A stretch of 64,000 bases of DNA. It comes from Adiantum capillus-veneris (taxonomy: Eukaryota; Streptophyta; Polypodiopsida; Polypodiales; Pteridaceae). The notes below the pieces were generated by a model, which was not told where the DNA came from, did no database searches, and saw only the letters and a list, made by a program, of their open reading frames with translations. Shown in pieces: positions 46,196-57,410 of the stretch. The stretch's first letter is position 1. Each line of letters opens with the position of its first letter. The stretch covers positions 27,605,896-27,669,895 of the forward strand of contig CM043960.1 of NCBI GenBank assembly GCA_014529385.2. Direction: 5' to 3'. The position numbers and the translations under genes were made by a program.

Positions 46196-46319
46196 GTAAA
46201 ACACAGTAGTAGATATAACACAATAAAAAATATCTCTTTGAGATCTTGCATCAAAGTTCTCAGAGCTCAAGTCACCATACATGTGCTCCTCCTTTCTTTC
46301 TAATTTCCTAAAGAATTTT

Positions 46320-48075
46320 GAGAGAGATGCAATTGTAACCCTAAGGGAAGTGACCATAACCAGTTTTTCTTTGCCCATGAGTGAGAATTCTTGTAAAGGA
46401 TATATGAATCCTCTCAACTCCATTGAGTGATTTGGAAATTGGTCTAATTTGTGACATGGCAGTTTTACTTTAGTCCATTTTGTCATGTATAATTCACGAG
46501 AACTTGTTTGGACATTGTTTTGATGTGCTCCTCTAAGCATAGTATAAATTTTGACAACTCATTTGTTGTAACATGTGTTCTTTGTGCAAAGTATTTGGTA
46601 CACTCCTCTCAATTCCTTGATTTGCCTTTATTTTTGTACAAATGTTGCATTTAGTAAATGTGCAAATTTTTGATAAAGAGAATTTTTTAAACACTATGTT
46701 CCATAGTCTTGAGAAGATCGGTTGTGAAAGTGTCTTGTATTGTAATGAAACCAATGTGTCATTTATTTCATGTAGCATATCCATTTATTTGTACATGAAT
46801 GGTAGAACTCATTGGGTCTCACGAGTCCCATGCATAGAAGTTTTGGACTTCTGTGGCATGTGGTCCACATTATTATCAATGAACCCCTGCATAAGTGCTT
46901 CTGACATCTCCATGAGTGTCATCCATTGTGTAGAAATTTTGTTTGTATGTGTAAAATTGATTTTCCTATGCCATAAATCATGTGCCATGTTTTATTGCAA
47001 ACTTTTTCCCATCAAATGAAAACTCAAAGTAGTCCCCATCTTGATCATGTTTATAGGCCAAGCTCATACAATCTAGTTTATATGTTTCACTAACTTGAGT
47101 ATCTCCATCCCCAAAAGTCTTACCTTGCTTGCATAATTTTGGATCTATCTCCAATCTAAAAACATCTTTGCTCACAAAAATCTATGAATTTTCACAACTG
47201 TAGTTTTCCTACTCAATGTAGGATTCTTAATTCTTTTTTTTGAACCCTAACTCTATGGACATGGTTTCTTTTCTTTACCACCCCATCTTTGATATTGTAG
47301 TTTCTATTCATGGCATCTTGATTTCTCTCATTCTTAGTTTGAAGAAGGAATCCTAGTTCATTGCTACCATTTCCAACTTCTATACTATTGTTATGAGCAT
47401 TGTCATCATCCTCATCTTCATTGGACAAAGAATCTAAATACTCAAGAGATCAACATTTTCTCCATTGTTTCATCTTGAATTCCATGAATGTGTAGAAGAT
47501 CACGTGTCTCTTAAGGATTCACCATTCTCAAAAGTGATTTTTCTGCTAACCAAACTTGTTACATCTATTACACAAGGTTTTGATGGGTGTAAAGAGCCTT
47601 CAATCATGCTACCCATGTTAGTCGATCTCTTGTATTTTTCCACAATTGATGGCTTCATATGGTTGGACTAGAAATACCACACCTTCAACAAGTTTTGTGG
47701 ATCTAGTATCATCCCATAGGATGCCACTTTTCTCTTTCCATCTCTATCTATCTATAAGTCTATCTTCTTAGTCAATATTAGGTTCCTTAGTAATACTTTA
47801 TCTTGCAAAAATGTTGTCATATTTCATGGCAATGCTATTTAGTGGCCATTTGATGATACTCCAACTACTTGACCCATGCTTTTTTCATCCATTATTGCAA
47901 ATGGTATTAAGAATGTATCATCAAATACCTCAAGTCCATGTATAGCCACACATCATACACTAATAAATTGAAAGACACATCTTTGCAATGGATCAATGGA
48001 ATGAACAACTCCATGTCGTTTCCTTGTACAATTTCCACAAGAAACACTGAATGACCCTGTTTAAGTCCCTTTGTC
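46320..48075 (-). pseudogene. Second, badly decayed DUF8039/DUF7869-like transposase copy
   Basis: Minus strand, several frames, same order as 13516-16741. 48060-47935: GHSVFLVEIVQGNDMELFIP against GNFSILVEECLKDVVLPFP. Near 47850: WNMTTFLQ-like sequence against WPIKQTTML. 46925-46850: EALMQGFIDNNVDHMPQ against RALLNEFVENNSEKMPH. 46850-46533: a degenerate RETQ-x-YK stretch, MDMLHEINDTLVSLQYKTLS, FTKCNICTKIKAN (Cys pair kept) and MSCQNLYYA. 46500-46340: IIHDKMD, stop, SKTAM, then a GYGHF motif against IIHDKMDQKKTAI and HYGHF. The catalytic core C-terminal to this is gone. Stops and shifts throughout. It proves the family is repeated in this genome. Confidence 0.75.
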
Positions 48076-48800
48076 CCCTACAAAGATCAAAAGAAGAACG
48101 AGTCACTATCAATATAGTTTTATACATTGAATTTTAGGCTTAAAAGTTTTGTTTGATTCTTATGAGATGTAACATGGCACCTTGTCACCAGTTGAATTAT
48201 TAAAGAACAACTTTTGCTGCCTAAAACATACATCAAAGGCTTGTACTAAAGCTTGTCATGGCTTCCAAGTTATTGGCTCAAAATTTGGGTTGAGCCTCAA
48301 AGAATATTCATGGAGCTACACATCAGTGTATTTCCATCTAGTGTGGTTGCACGATTTAATTTAAGGCTCAAACTCAAGTTTGATCTTGATGAGTCAAAGA
48401 ATTCTCATTCAAGCTCATAGTTCGAGCCGCGGACTAGTTAAAGATTTTTTTGGGAGAGAACTCCTAAAAATATGGACATGATAGTAGTATTTGGCTAGTC
48501 ACCTTCTTATAAATAATGTATGGATCCAAGACTTCAATTCTCCACATTCTCTTTTGACTGGATCTTTTTGTTTCTTGGCCATAGGGATTTGGGCGTGGCC
48601 GCAGTGCGCGGGGGGGGGGGGGGGATAATGTATTGGAGTGCATGACATACTTCCCAAATTCTATGAAACCTCTCCCTAGTTACTTATGCATGCCTAGAGT
48701 TCTCAAATAATACACATGATATTATTATATGGACCATGGCTGCCATTCTACACATGTTCCAATTGCAACAAGAGATGAGTCAAAGAAGCCTCTAAAAGGA
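48076..48800. other. No gene; poly-G tract at 48609-48624
   Basis: A run of 16 G. No coding or repeat signal otherwise. Confidence 0.6.
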
Positions 48801-49240
48801 AGCATACAATTCTTCACTTGAACTTTTCCTTGTAGCCTAATCCTCAATCTCTCTCATGACTCATCTATGATAGAAGCATAAATCTCTAGCCCAAGCCTAT
48901 ATAGTAGACAATCATTGTAGTCATCATCATATCAATAATCAAATCCTACTATGCTATTTTCTCTCCATGAATGGCTCACTTGTATTTCCACCATAGCTCA
49001 ACAATTGGTACTAGATCTTTGAGAGTGATTAGCATTGTTGAGTTATGGAGGAAACACAAGTGAGCCATTCATGGAGAGAAAATAACACAGTAGATCTTGA
49101 TAGTTGATATGATAAAAATGAGTACAATGGTTGCCTGCTAAATAGGCGTGAGGTAGAGATTTATGCTTACATCTTGGATGAGATATGAGAGGACCCAATG
49201 ATTAGGCCAAAAGGAGAAATCAACTTTCAAGTTGAGAACA
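48801..49240. repeat. Large inverted repeat: ~200-bp arms, 30-bp loop
   Basis: Left arm 48801-49004, right arm 49035-49240. Examples of pairing: TTTTCTCTCCATGAATGGCT with AGCCATTCATGGAGAGAAAA; GCATAAATCTCT with AGAGATTTATGC; GTAGCCTAATC with GATTAGGCC. By eye the arms are about 80-88 percent identical. A transcript would fold into one long hairpin. Confidence 0.9.
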
Positions 49241-49252
49241 TATTTAGGTCTA

Positions 49253-49639
49253 TGTCAAGTTGTGATAGTTTTGGTAGAGAGTGGAGAGAAAGGAGAGTGG
49301 AAGGTGAAGGGTCACAATCCCATATGCAATGTAGTAGTGTATAGCCTGGTGTAGAGAGGCCCATTTCTGAATGTAGTAGTGTATGGCTTGGTATAAAGAG
49401 GCCCACTTCTCAATGACAGTTCATCCAAGTTTGTTCTTTGAGTACAATGCTCTTCTATAAACTTGTGATCACCTTGCACTTGACTCAAGATTGTGTTTAT
49501 GAGTCCAAGCTAATCTATCTTGGAACCTTATTCGCTTGAGTCATATTGCTTGCTCACACACACACCTCTCTTGTGCATACACCATGGTAGAATGTAGGAT
49601 CCATACAGCCTAGTTCACCTTGATCTCGATTCTATAATG
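49253..49639 (+). repeat. LTR 1 of the small element
   Basis: TGTCAAGTTGTGATAG ... GATTCTATAATG; aligns with 51313-51728. It lacks the first 14 bp of LTR 2 (TGTTGAATTTTGTG), having the large inverted repeat at its edge instead. Confidence 0.85.
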
Positions 49640-50659
49640 TATTATCATAGACATGATTGCTAGGGTTGGATAGCATCTTGAGTTGGGCATTAAGAGAGTC
49701 TCCATAACGCTTATATCTTCATTCTACTTATCTTAATTAACCCCTTTTATAGAGCATAAGGATTTGATTGGCTCCTATTATCCAAGACAACACTGGAATT
49801 CGATTTCGAGTCACTATCAATCTCCTCCAAGTGCAAGGTTCGAAGCTACTCTCACAGAGAGAGATTTGTGGGCCCACACCCCTTGGATTCAAAGTCAAAT
49901 GTGCTAACAACTACCAGAGCTGATTGTAGAATTTGCAAGCATAAAAAGCACTAAGACAAAGTGGGACTGCAAGGACAATCGAGAGTCCAAAGGGCATAAG
50001 GAATGGAACTACAAAAAATTTGCAAGCATCAGAAGCAAAAAGGGAGCTACTGCGATACGCACGATTTGAATTCAGATGGCATTCACTCTTGGCATCGTGC
50101 AGGGTTCAAGTCCTCCTACTCTTTGGTAGATTTGATGGCCTCTGCAGACATAGAAGTCTCCTGATTATTCACATTATCATCAATAGGTTTATCGATCTTG
50201 CGGGGCCTTTCCTCTACATTTGGAAGCGATAAAGACCTTTCAGACATGTGATGGTAGAAAAGAGGCATCAATAGCAACACACTAGCCTCGACATTGGGCT
50301 TAGCTGCGATCATTTTCTTAAAGGATTCCTGGACACCCTCTCAAGCTTCGTATACTCGACAATAGACGACCTTCAAGGCTTTAAGCAGTCTGCGTGCTCC
50401 AAGGCCACTGAAAACCCTCGACCTTGCTGTAATGTTACAAGTTTTTCTTTAACATTAAAAAACCCATTTTAAAAAAAAATTGTTTTTGGCAAAGCATTGG
50501 TTCCCATAAAAGGGGGAAGCTGGCAAAAGTGTACGGGGTTTAGACACTGCTAGTGTGATTGTGTGCTTGGTGAGACTGCCCATTATTTTTGTGTGCTAAA
50601 TTTAGCTTCGAAAGGCTCTCATACGTACACTTAGATGCCGCTCTTGTGCACAAGAAGTA
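49640..50659 (+). other. Interior of the small element, no recognisable domain
   Basis: Leader and decayed sequence between LTR 1 and the gag remnant; short frames only. Confidence 0.5.
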
Positions 50660-51010
50660 TGACATTTGTGTTGATTATGGAAAAGAAATGAAGAAATTGT
50701 AGCATTGATGCAAGGCACAAGATCGAGCCAGGAAATGCAAATCCAGTATAGGCAATTTGGCTCCAACGGAAAGGGATTGTGTATTTTTCAACCAAGGAGA
50801 ATATAGAGGAGGAAGAATGACAAGAGGAAGAGGTAGAGGCCGGGAAAGAGGCAACAAACATTTTACATGCCACAGATGTGGACAACCAGGATACTTTGCT
50901 CGGGATTGCTCTCAATAGAAGGCAAATTTCATTGGAAGAGAAGAAGAAGAAGAAGAGGAAGAGGCACGAGCTAGGATCAAAGCCTCTAGGATTGAAAATT
51001 TGTTTTAATA
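50660..51010 (+). pseudogene. gag remnant with damaged zinc knuckle
   Basis: One plus-strand frame reads NLAPTERDCVFFNQGEYRGG, an RG-rich stretch (RGRGRGRERG), then HFTCHRCGQPGYFARDCSQ. The knuckle spacing is CX2CX4-x-X4C, but the zinc-binding His is Tyr. A TAG follows at 50917, then KANFIGREEEEEEEEARAR. This is the nucleocapsid end of a copia-type gag. Confidence 0.75.
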
Positions 51011-51298
51011 ATGTTGTAAACACCCCCCATGTATGTGTGGGCACATGTGAAGACTTGGGGTAACCTAAAGGTATAGGGAGATTCGGGCTAGGTTATAGAA
51101 GTTTGAGGCACTTTTTTTGGACTACTCAATGTAGGAGTAAGGGGATTAGGAAAGCTCAAAACCATAAGTGGATTTGTCAAGATTCAAACTGTGTCCATAT
51201 AGTGCTGGAGGAATCTGGGGCACCATGTGCGGGCTATGCTACTAGGGGAGTAGGCATATAGGACATGGAAGTGCAAAGATTGAATCTTTGAGGGGGGG

Positions 51299-51558
51299 TG
51301 TTGAATTTTGTGTCAAGTTGTGACAGTTTTCGAGAGAGTGAACAAAAGAAAGGACAATGGAAGGTGAAGGGTCAGAATCAATATGAAACGTAGTAGTGTA
51401 TGACATGAACTTTCTCAATGAAAGTTCATCCATGTTTGTTGTTTGAGTACAATACTCTATTTATGAGCTTGTGCTCACCATGCACTTAACCCAAGATCGT
51501 GTTTATGAGTCCAAGCTAATCCATCTTGGAACCTAATTCTCTTGAGTCATATTACTTG

Positions 51559-51589
<31 letters not shown>

Positions 51590-51590
51590 G

Positions 51591-51658
<68 letters not shown>

Positions 51659-51728
51659 CTTGTACATACACCATGGTAGAATGTAGGATCCATCCAGCCT
51701 AGTTCACCTTGATCCCGATTCTCTAACA
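51299..51728 (+). repeat. LTR 2 of the small element (430 bp)
   Basis: TGTTGAATTTTGTGTCAAG ... GATTCTCTAACA, preceded by GAGGGGGGG. It contains an expanded (CT)n(CA)n tract (51559-51657) absent in LTR 1. Confidence 0.87.
51559..51657. repeat. (CT)n(CA)n microsatellite
   Basis: About 11 CT then about 38 CA units with one interruption. Confidence 0.97.
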
Positions 51729-51938
51729 GATCCCGTATGCATCCTTTTAGATGCTGCTTTGACTCATCTCTTGTTTTCATATGCAATTGGAACATGTGTA
51801 GAAACACCCATGGGCCATATAAAAATCCCGATTCTCTAACAGATCCCATATGCATCCTTTTAGATGCTACTTTGACTCATCTCTTGTTTTCATATGCAAT
51901 TGGAACATGTGTAGAAACACCCATGGGCCATATAAAAA
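51713..51938. repeat. 113-bp tandem duplication over the LTR end
   Basis: TCCCGATTCTCTAACAGATC starts at 51713 and 51826; the unit holds the last 16 bp of LTR 2 plus 97 bp of flank, nearly identical. Confidence 0.93.
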
Positions 51939-52830
51939 TGCATGGGTATTATTTAGAAAATCTAGGAATGCATATGTGGCTAGGGCGAGGTTCCATAGAA
52001 GGTGCAAAGTATGTCACACACTCCAACAATCCTCCCCGTGTGTGTCATTCATGGAGCACTCGATGAAATACAAATTTGGTCCTCCCCTAGAGAATTTGAA
52101 CAATGGTGTGTAGGAAATAAAAAATCTATTCAGAGAATTTAACAATAGGAATAGATGTAAAAACCTCCCCTTGACGAGTTTATTCCATCAAGGTTTTGGC
52201 TACAAGGTGTTGGTGCTTCACAGTATGTCATCGATGTAGCAAATGTTGGCATCGTCATCTTCGTTGTGTCAGAATCTTCAGATGCCATATTGACTTTGCC
52301 TTTGTTATTAGGTTTCTTTTTCATATTAGAAACAAATTGAACTTATTTTTTGGGCCTTTTAAGGGTGCCACATCATCAAAGTTTCAAAAAAGAGAGCAAC
52401 CTGTTAAACCGGGGGTTTCTAATCACCGAGCAAAAAAAATCGAGCGAAGACAAATCCGAGCAAATTGATACAAGAGCAAAAATGGTGAAAGGGAAAAAAA
52501 TATGGCATGCACATTACTTTCACTACCACAAATCTTACACTCAATCGACAAAAAAATGAGATTTTAGAACCATTATGAAAATTGAATACTCGACACACAA
52601 GCAATCTCATACTCGAAACATGTATAGTTTAATTTCATGTGGAATATCTCCTCTCAAAAGTAGTCCATCAAAATTTTGGCACCTAGGTTTTACAAACAAA
52701 TCAACACACAACCTCGTAAGCCTACGATGCTATCCGCAAACTTCCTACAGCTTGAAACAACTACACTTTTGTAAGCAATCAGAAACAAGTGCCTAAAGCA
52801 AATAGAAACAAGTGAACTCTCTCTCTCCTC
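51939..52830. other. No gene recognised
   Basis: Short frames without motifs. Confidence 0.5.
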
Positions 52831-52832
52831 TC

Positions 52833-53188
52833 AGCTTCACAGTTCAACATACTTGAGATCCCCTTCATTTCCCCTTGCCAGCTTGGCATTGAAATGGTGG
52901 AGGAAATGAGAGCAGCAAGCTGTGGATGCACCCCCACTGCAACTACATCGATGTCGTATCCAGTGGCGATGATAAAGTGATGTGCCCAATGCATGATGAG
53001 CTCAAGCATATCCAACTGCCTCATGACCATCTCAACAAGATTCTCGAGGTATGATTTTTCTATTGCTCATGTGAAATAGGTAGATGTTTAGCGGTTGCTT
53101 TGCTAAGTTGCTCATTTACAGATAGCGACATTCTTTAAGGGAAGCTTGGAGGTGCAAATTTCTTGCCTAAAGGGTCTATTGTGATTAG
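52833..53188 (+). other. Exon-like segments with a 73-nt candidate intron
   Basis: A plus-strand frame LWMHPHCNYIDVVSSGDDKV then MCPMHDELKHIQLPHDHLNK reaches GAG followed by GTATGATTTTTC (candidate donor at 53049), and CTCATTTACAG ends at 53121. Joining keeps the frame (KILE-IATFFKGSLEVQ) to a TGA at 53181. I do not recognise the protein; it may be a gene fragment or chance. Confidence 0.25.
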
Positions 53189-53535
53189 TAAATAGAAATG
53201 ATATGACCTAGAGTCAAATGCAAGTTCTTCTGCATAGGAAAGGACCAAGTCTCAGGTGTATTTGCCTGCTACATGCAGATATACAGTCATGAAGCAACAA
53301 GTTCATAAATGCTCCTATATTGTGAGTGCTCTTACTGTTGAAAACAAGGCCATGACACAACTAGAGAATCATCTAATTCCAAGAGATCCAAGCCGATATT
53401 GAAAGAATCTTTTAGTCCTAGCTCACATAACGAAGATTTACAGCTTACAAAGCATGCCCAATCTTTGTGGTTGCTCTCTAGGCACTCACAGACACAATAA
53501 AAGAGAAGAGAGGTGCAAATTTAGTTGACCTTCCA

Positions 53536-53628
<93 letters not shown>

Positions 53629-53660
53629 AGTGTCTCTCTCTGTGAGGATTTCTGTTGGAG

Positions 53661-53700
<40 letters not shown>

Positions 53701-54198
53701 CCTATCAAAAATCTAATTCTTCACTTGTTTGAGGGGATAGCAGGTAAGATGATTCAAAGAACCATACAAGATGCAAGACCACAACGTGATGGAAAAAACG
53801 ATTGAAATGTAGAAGGCCATAAATTAGTGCCATATAGGATTGTGATATTATTAATCATTCCATGGTGCACAAGTTGGCAAGATGGAATAAGATCAGACAT
53901 GAATGTCATCTAGTATGCAAGAGCTCCTTTTTTAAATCACCAGCCACTTCCTGAGCGTAGGTCTTGTTACAATAGCAAATGAAACTACGATGCTATACTT
54001 CTTTCACTCGACCAAAATGATGTATCTTTTCCAGTTTTGGAAATAGTAGAAAGAATGTCCTCTAGCTTGAAGTTCCATTTCCCAGTACGTATCTACCCTT
54101 CCATGTTCCCAAGCACCCTGTTCACTGCACCAACATGACCTTGGTGAGTCATTGCCACTTTCAATTCAATTTTCTGTGTTAGGTTGCAATGTCCAGTC
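53189..54198. repeat. No gene; (TC)n tracts at 53539-53626 and 53667-53698
   Basis: Long CT/TC microsatellites; reading frames through them are artefacts. Confidence 0.9.
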
Positions 54199-54199
54199 C

Positions 54200-54291
<92 letters not shown>
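54199..54291. repeat. (TC)n(AC)n compound microsatellite
   Basis: About 20 TC then about 26 AC units. Confidence 0.97.
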
Positions 54292-54293
<2 letters not shown>

Positions 54294-54713
54294 TGGTGAC
54301 TCGCATCAAACAAGGTAGGAAGGAGTTGAGGGCAGAGTTTTCTGCATTCCAAAGGAGGAGACAATGATGACGCCGTGTGAGCTCGCCGCAGGTAAGCCTT
54401 TCTTCCACCCGCCTCAAGTGGCTCCCAATATTGTTGCCGCGTTGATGGCCACCATTTTAGCAAGAAGTTCGCCTCAAAAGACAATAAAATCAGCCTCTGG
54501 GAAGACGAGCTCCTGCACATGCGCCAATTCCCGCTTCTCACGTGTTTCTTGAGCTCCTTAGCCATCATTTGGCCACCCACTACTGGTGCAGGCTCGACCT
54601 GGTCGTCGTTGCTGCAATTTTGCATTTTTTGCAACTATGAGGTGAACATGCTAAGCTGTCTCCCTCGTCCGTGCCACAAATTGTCGCCAGTGCCCCTTTC
54701 TCTATGGCTCCCT

Positions 54714-54767
54714 GGTCTACTGCTACAACCAGTCCGTGCCAGCACGGACTAGTTGCAGCAGTAGACC
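54714..54767. repeat. Hairpin H1 (26-bp arms, 2-nt spacer)
   Basis: GGTCTACTGCTACAACCAGT... against ...AGTTGCAGCAGTAGACC; two mismatches. Confidence 0.92.
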
Positions 54768-55306
54768 AAGGATGTATTGTAGCATGCCTAGCTGGAAATG
54801 CTGCATATGGCGCCGGTAGTTTCTTTGTAAAAAGACCTTAATGAGCATGAGGTTGAGTTTGGGTTGGGCAACACAAAAGCAGTGGTGGTGGTGGACATGA
54901 TACCAGAGGTGAACACAATAGCTCTCGCAGAAGAGATGATGATGAGCTCTCACGATTACAGCGGGCGAGAGATGGGAACTGACGAGTAGAACAAAGCGGA
55001 CACCATGTCGGAAGACCTAGCACTGATCATGGTGTGGAATATGTTAGTGATGGTTGAATTCTCAGCACGATGCCCATAACCTTGCAATTGCCTCGAGCTG
55101 TTGCACCACAAAACCATAGCTGCTCGGTGCAAAACCATAGCTGCTCAGCTTGGTTTCTACGTCTTTCAACCCCTTGCCATGATTAACTGGTTGCCCCAGA
55201 TCAACGCTCTAAACTTTCGTGTTGGAATCGAAACACGATTGTCACTCTACAAATGGCGATTCGCATCAAATTACACATCGCTAAGATATCTTCTCATAGC
55301 TCCCTC

Positions 55307-55358
55307 GTCTATTGCTGCAACCACTCCGCGTCGGTGCGGACTGGTTGCAGCAGTAGAC
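55307..55358. repeat. Hairpin H2, second copy
   Basis: GTCTATTGCTGCAACCACTC... against ...GACTGGTTGCAGCAGTAGAC; differs from H1 on both arms yet still pairs. Confidence 0.9.
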
Positions 55359-56989
55359 CAAGGATATATTGTAGCATGAGATGCCATATGCAGCGTTTGG
55401 AGAGCTAGGGTAGTTCTTTTATGAAAAAATCTTTAAAATGATATGTTGGCTCAAGAGTCATTAAACTAAGAGTTGCGTCCCATGTAGGCATGTAGGCAAT
55501 GCTCGGGAAAATCATTTCTTGAAACAGACGAAGTTATATTTTTCATACTTTTAGAGTAGTTTTCTCTATTTTGAGGTGGAATTTTATCATTTTCCTTGCC
55601 CTCATCAACAGAAATTTCTAAAATTGAAACTGGCATGATATTAATCTGAGACACATTTTTCATGAACACTCGTTGCAGGACATGCAGACCATGCTCTGTA
55701 AAAAAGGTATGGGATGTTGGGAGACACTCAAATATAGCCAGTTTTGCAACGTCTTTTGTGAAGCATTGTGGAGCACTGGAAGTTTTGCCTATTTTTGCAA
55801 ATTTTATGGTGATGTAGTGCTTCAACAAGCCCTCGTAACCATTGCACGCACTCCAAGAGACTGCAATGCTTTAGTGGTTCCAACCCCCGTACCTCCTACA
55901 AAAATTAATTGATGGGCAATTGGACAGGATGGGGCTCTCATAAACTTATTTAATCTAGCTTGTCTGCAAACGAAAAGGAAAGCTCTCAAATGTTAGGTAC
56001 TCTCAACTACTGAGTGATTAAGTTTTGCTCACTAGTGCTTAGGCCCTTGCTTGGGGTTGCAAACCTTCTACTCTGAGATACATTTTAACACTTTGATTAA
56101 GTTCTACCTATAGGAGAGTGAATGCTAGAGCCCTACGCTAATGGTGTAGATCACTATAGAACACTATGCTATAAGCACCTTGGGAATCATTTGATAGGTT
56201 GGGAAAGTGCCCTTGGAAGAATTTTGGAGATTATACATGGAAATGTATTCCAAGTAGATAATACAGATGAAAAGTGCTAGAACAATAGACATAGGTGCCT
56301 TCAACTTATCACATTGAACACTTGAACATGGGAAGACTTGTGATATGGATAGTCTAGTTGATGAAGGGACTTGCTCGATTATTTTGTTGCTCAAAAATTC
56401 TCGCTCGCTAATTTGTATAACCCGTTAAACCCCTCTAAATATTGCTCAGAATCCCATGAGATGGCCTATCATTGGAAAGCTCTTGAAAAATGGATTCTAA
56501 ATAGCCAAGGTCCAAAGAGTTTGGATCATTAAAATTTATGCCATTTTTTTCAATCAGCTACGTGTTGTTATCATTAAGGTAATCTAAAATCACCTTTTTC
56601 TAAATTTATATGGAGGCAATGTCTGATACATGCATGCTATATATCAATAGATAGCATTTGAAGAGTACATTTTAAATATGCAACCTCCAAAAAATTTGGA
56701 TCTTATTTATAAAAAAATATATATCCCCACTTTTTGAAAGCTGTTCCACATCAACAATTCTTACAAGGCCCAAAAACGAGCTCAAATTTTTTGTAATGAT
56801 CTCTGTCTTAAGAGTTGCTTCTGCTTCTTGTACGAGCATCTTTGTTTTTATTAAAATAGAACTTAGATGAGTGTGTTATATTTCCACATATGTTGCATGG
56901 GTTGATCTTGTAGAAATCCTTTGACAAATGGTTATATCTTTACAGTGTTGACACCTATTTGCTACTTGTGATTGCAAATGCTCCATTAG

Positions 56990-57410
56990 AGATTCTTTCA
57001 GCGTTTTTGTCATGCTTCTTCCCTTCCTCTTGTAATAAATCTATGACACTTTCAAATCTTGGTTACTTTTCTTTAAGAAAAATGAAAATTTGATTATATT
57101 CTTTAGGAAGAGATTTAAGAAGAATCGCTATTTTATCTTCTTCACAACTAGTGCTTCTATGTAAACTAATTGTGTGCAAATACTCTTTAAGTTAGTTATT
57201 ATATTGGAGAGATCTTTCCCTCTTTCATCAAACCATACAATTGTATTTTTAATGAGAATTCACAGTGTTTTGCTTTAGTACCAAACATATTTTTAAGTGT
57301 TTGCCAAGCATTGAGTATATAGTGTAATGGAATTGGCCTATTTAACTTGAGAGTAGCGAAAATTAATGAGAGTACTTTTGAGAAATGACTTGTGAGCATA
57401 GCGGGTGAAC
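56990..57410 (-). pseudogene. Ty1/copia gag fragment
   Basis: Minus strand: NAWQTLKNMFGTKAKHCEFS, LKIQLYGLMKEGK, (shift) SNIITNLKSICTQLVYIEAL, VVKKIK, then a further shift gives AILLKSLPKEYNQIFIFL. This is the UBN2-type copia gag pattern. It lies against the end of the G5 LTR and has no LTR of its own. Confidence 0.75.

Larger units (their letters stand above)
49253..51728 (+). mobile_element. Small LTR-gag-LTR element (2.5 kb, non-autonomous)
   Basis: Two LTRs (49253-49639; 51299-51728), a decayed PBS after the first (TTATCATAGACATG for TTGGTATCAGAGCCATG), a gag remnant with a zinc-knuckle-like motif (50810-50920), and a poly-G polypurine tract before the second LTR. No pol domain is visible. 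It is a TR-GAG-like derivative, probably of a copia element. Confidence 0.75.
54292..56980. repeat. Duplicated segment carrying a 26-bp-arm hairpin; no gene
   Basis: The segment starting near 54293 (AAATGGTGACTCGCATCAAA) recurs shortened near 55250 (AAATGGCGATTCGCATCAAA). Each copy has a hairpin (54714-54767; 55307-55358) followed by a copy of CAGTAGACCAAGGAT, TATTGTAGCATG. The rest to 56980 has only short frames without motifs. Confidence 0.75.

Noticed and set aside
48609-48624. G16 run as a quadruplex or regulatory site
   Set aside because: A single homopolymer with no associated element; possibly an assembly artefact.
54093-54170. AMTHQGHVGAVNRVLGNMEG as another PPR fragment
   Set aside because: Only one weak repeat-like phrase with no neighbouring motif; not enough to call.
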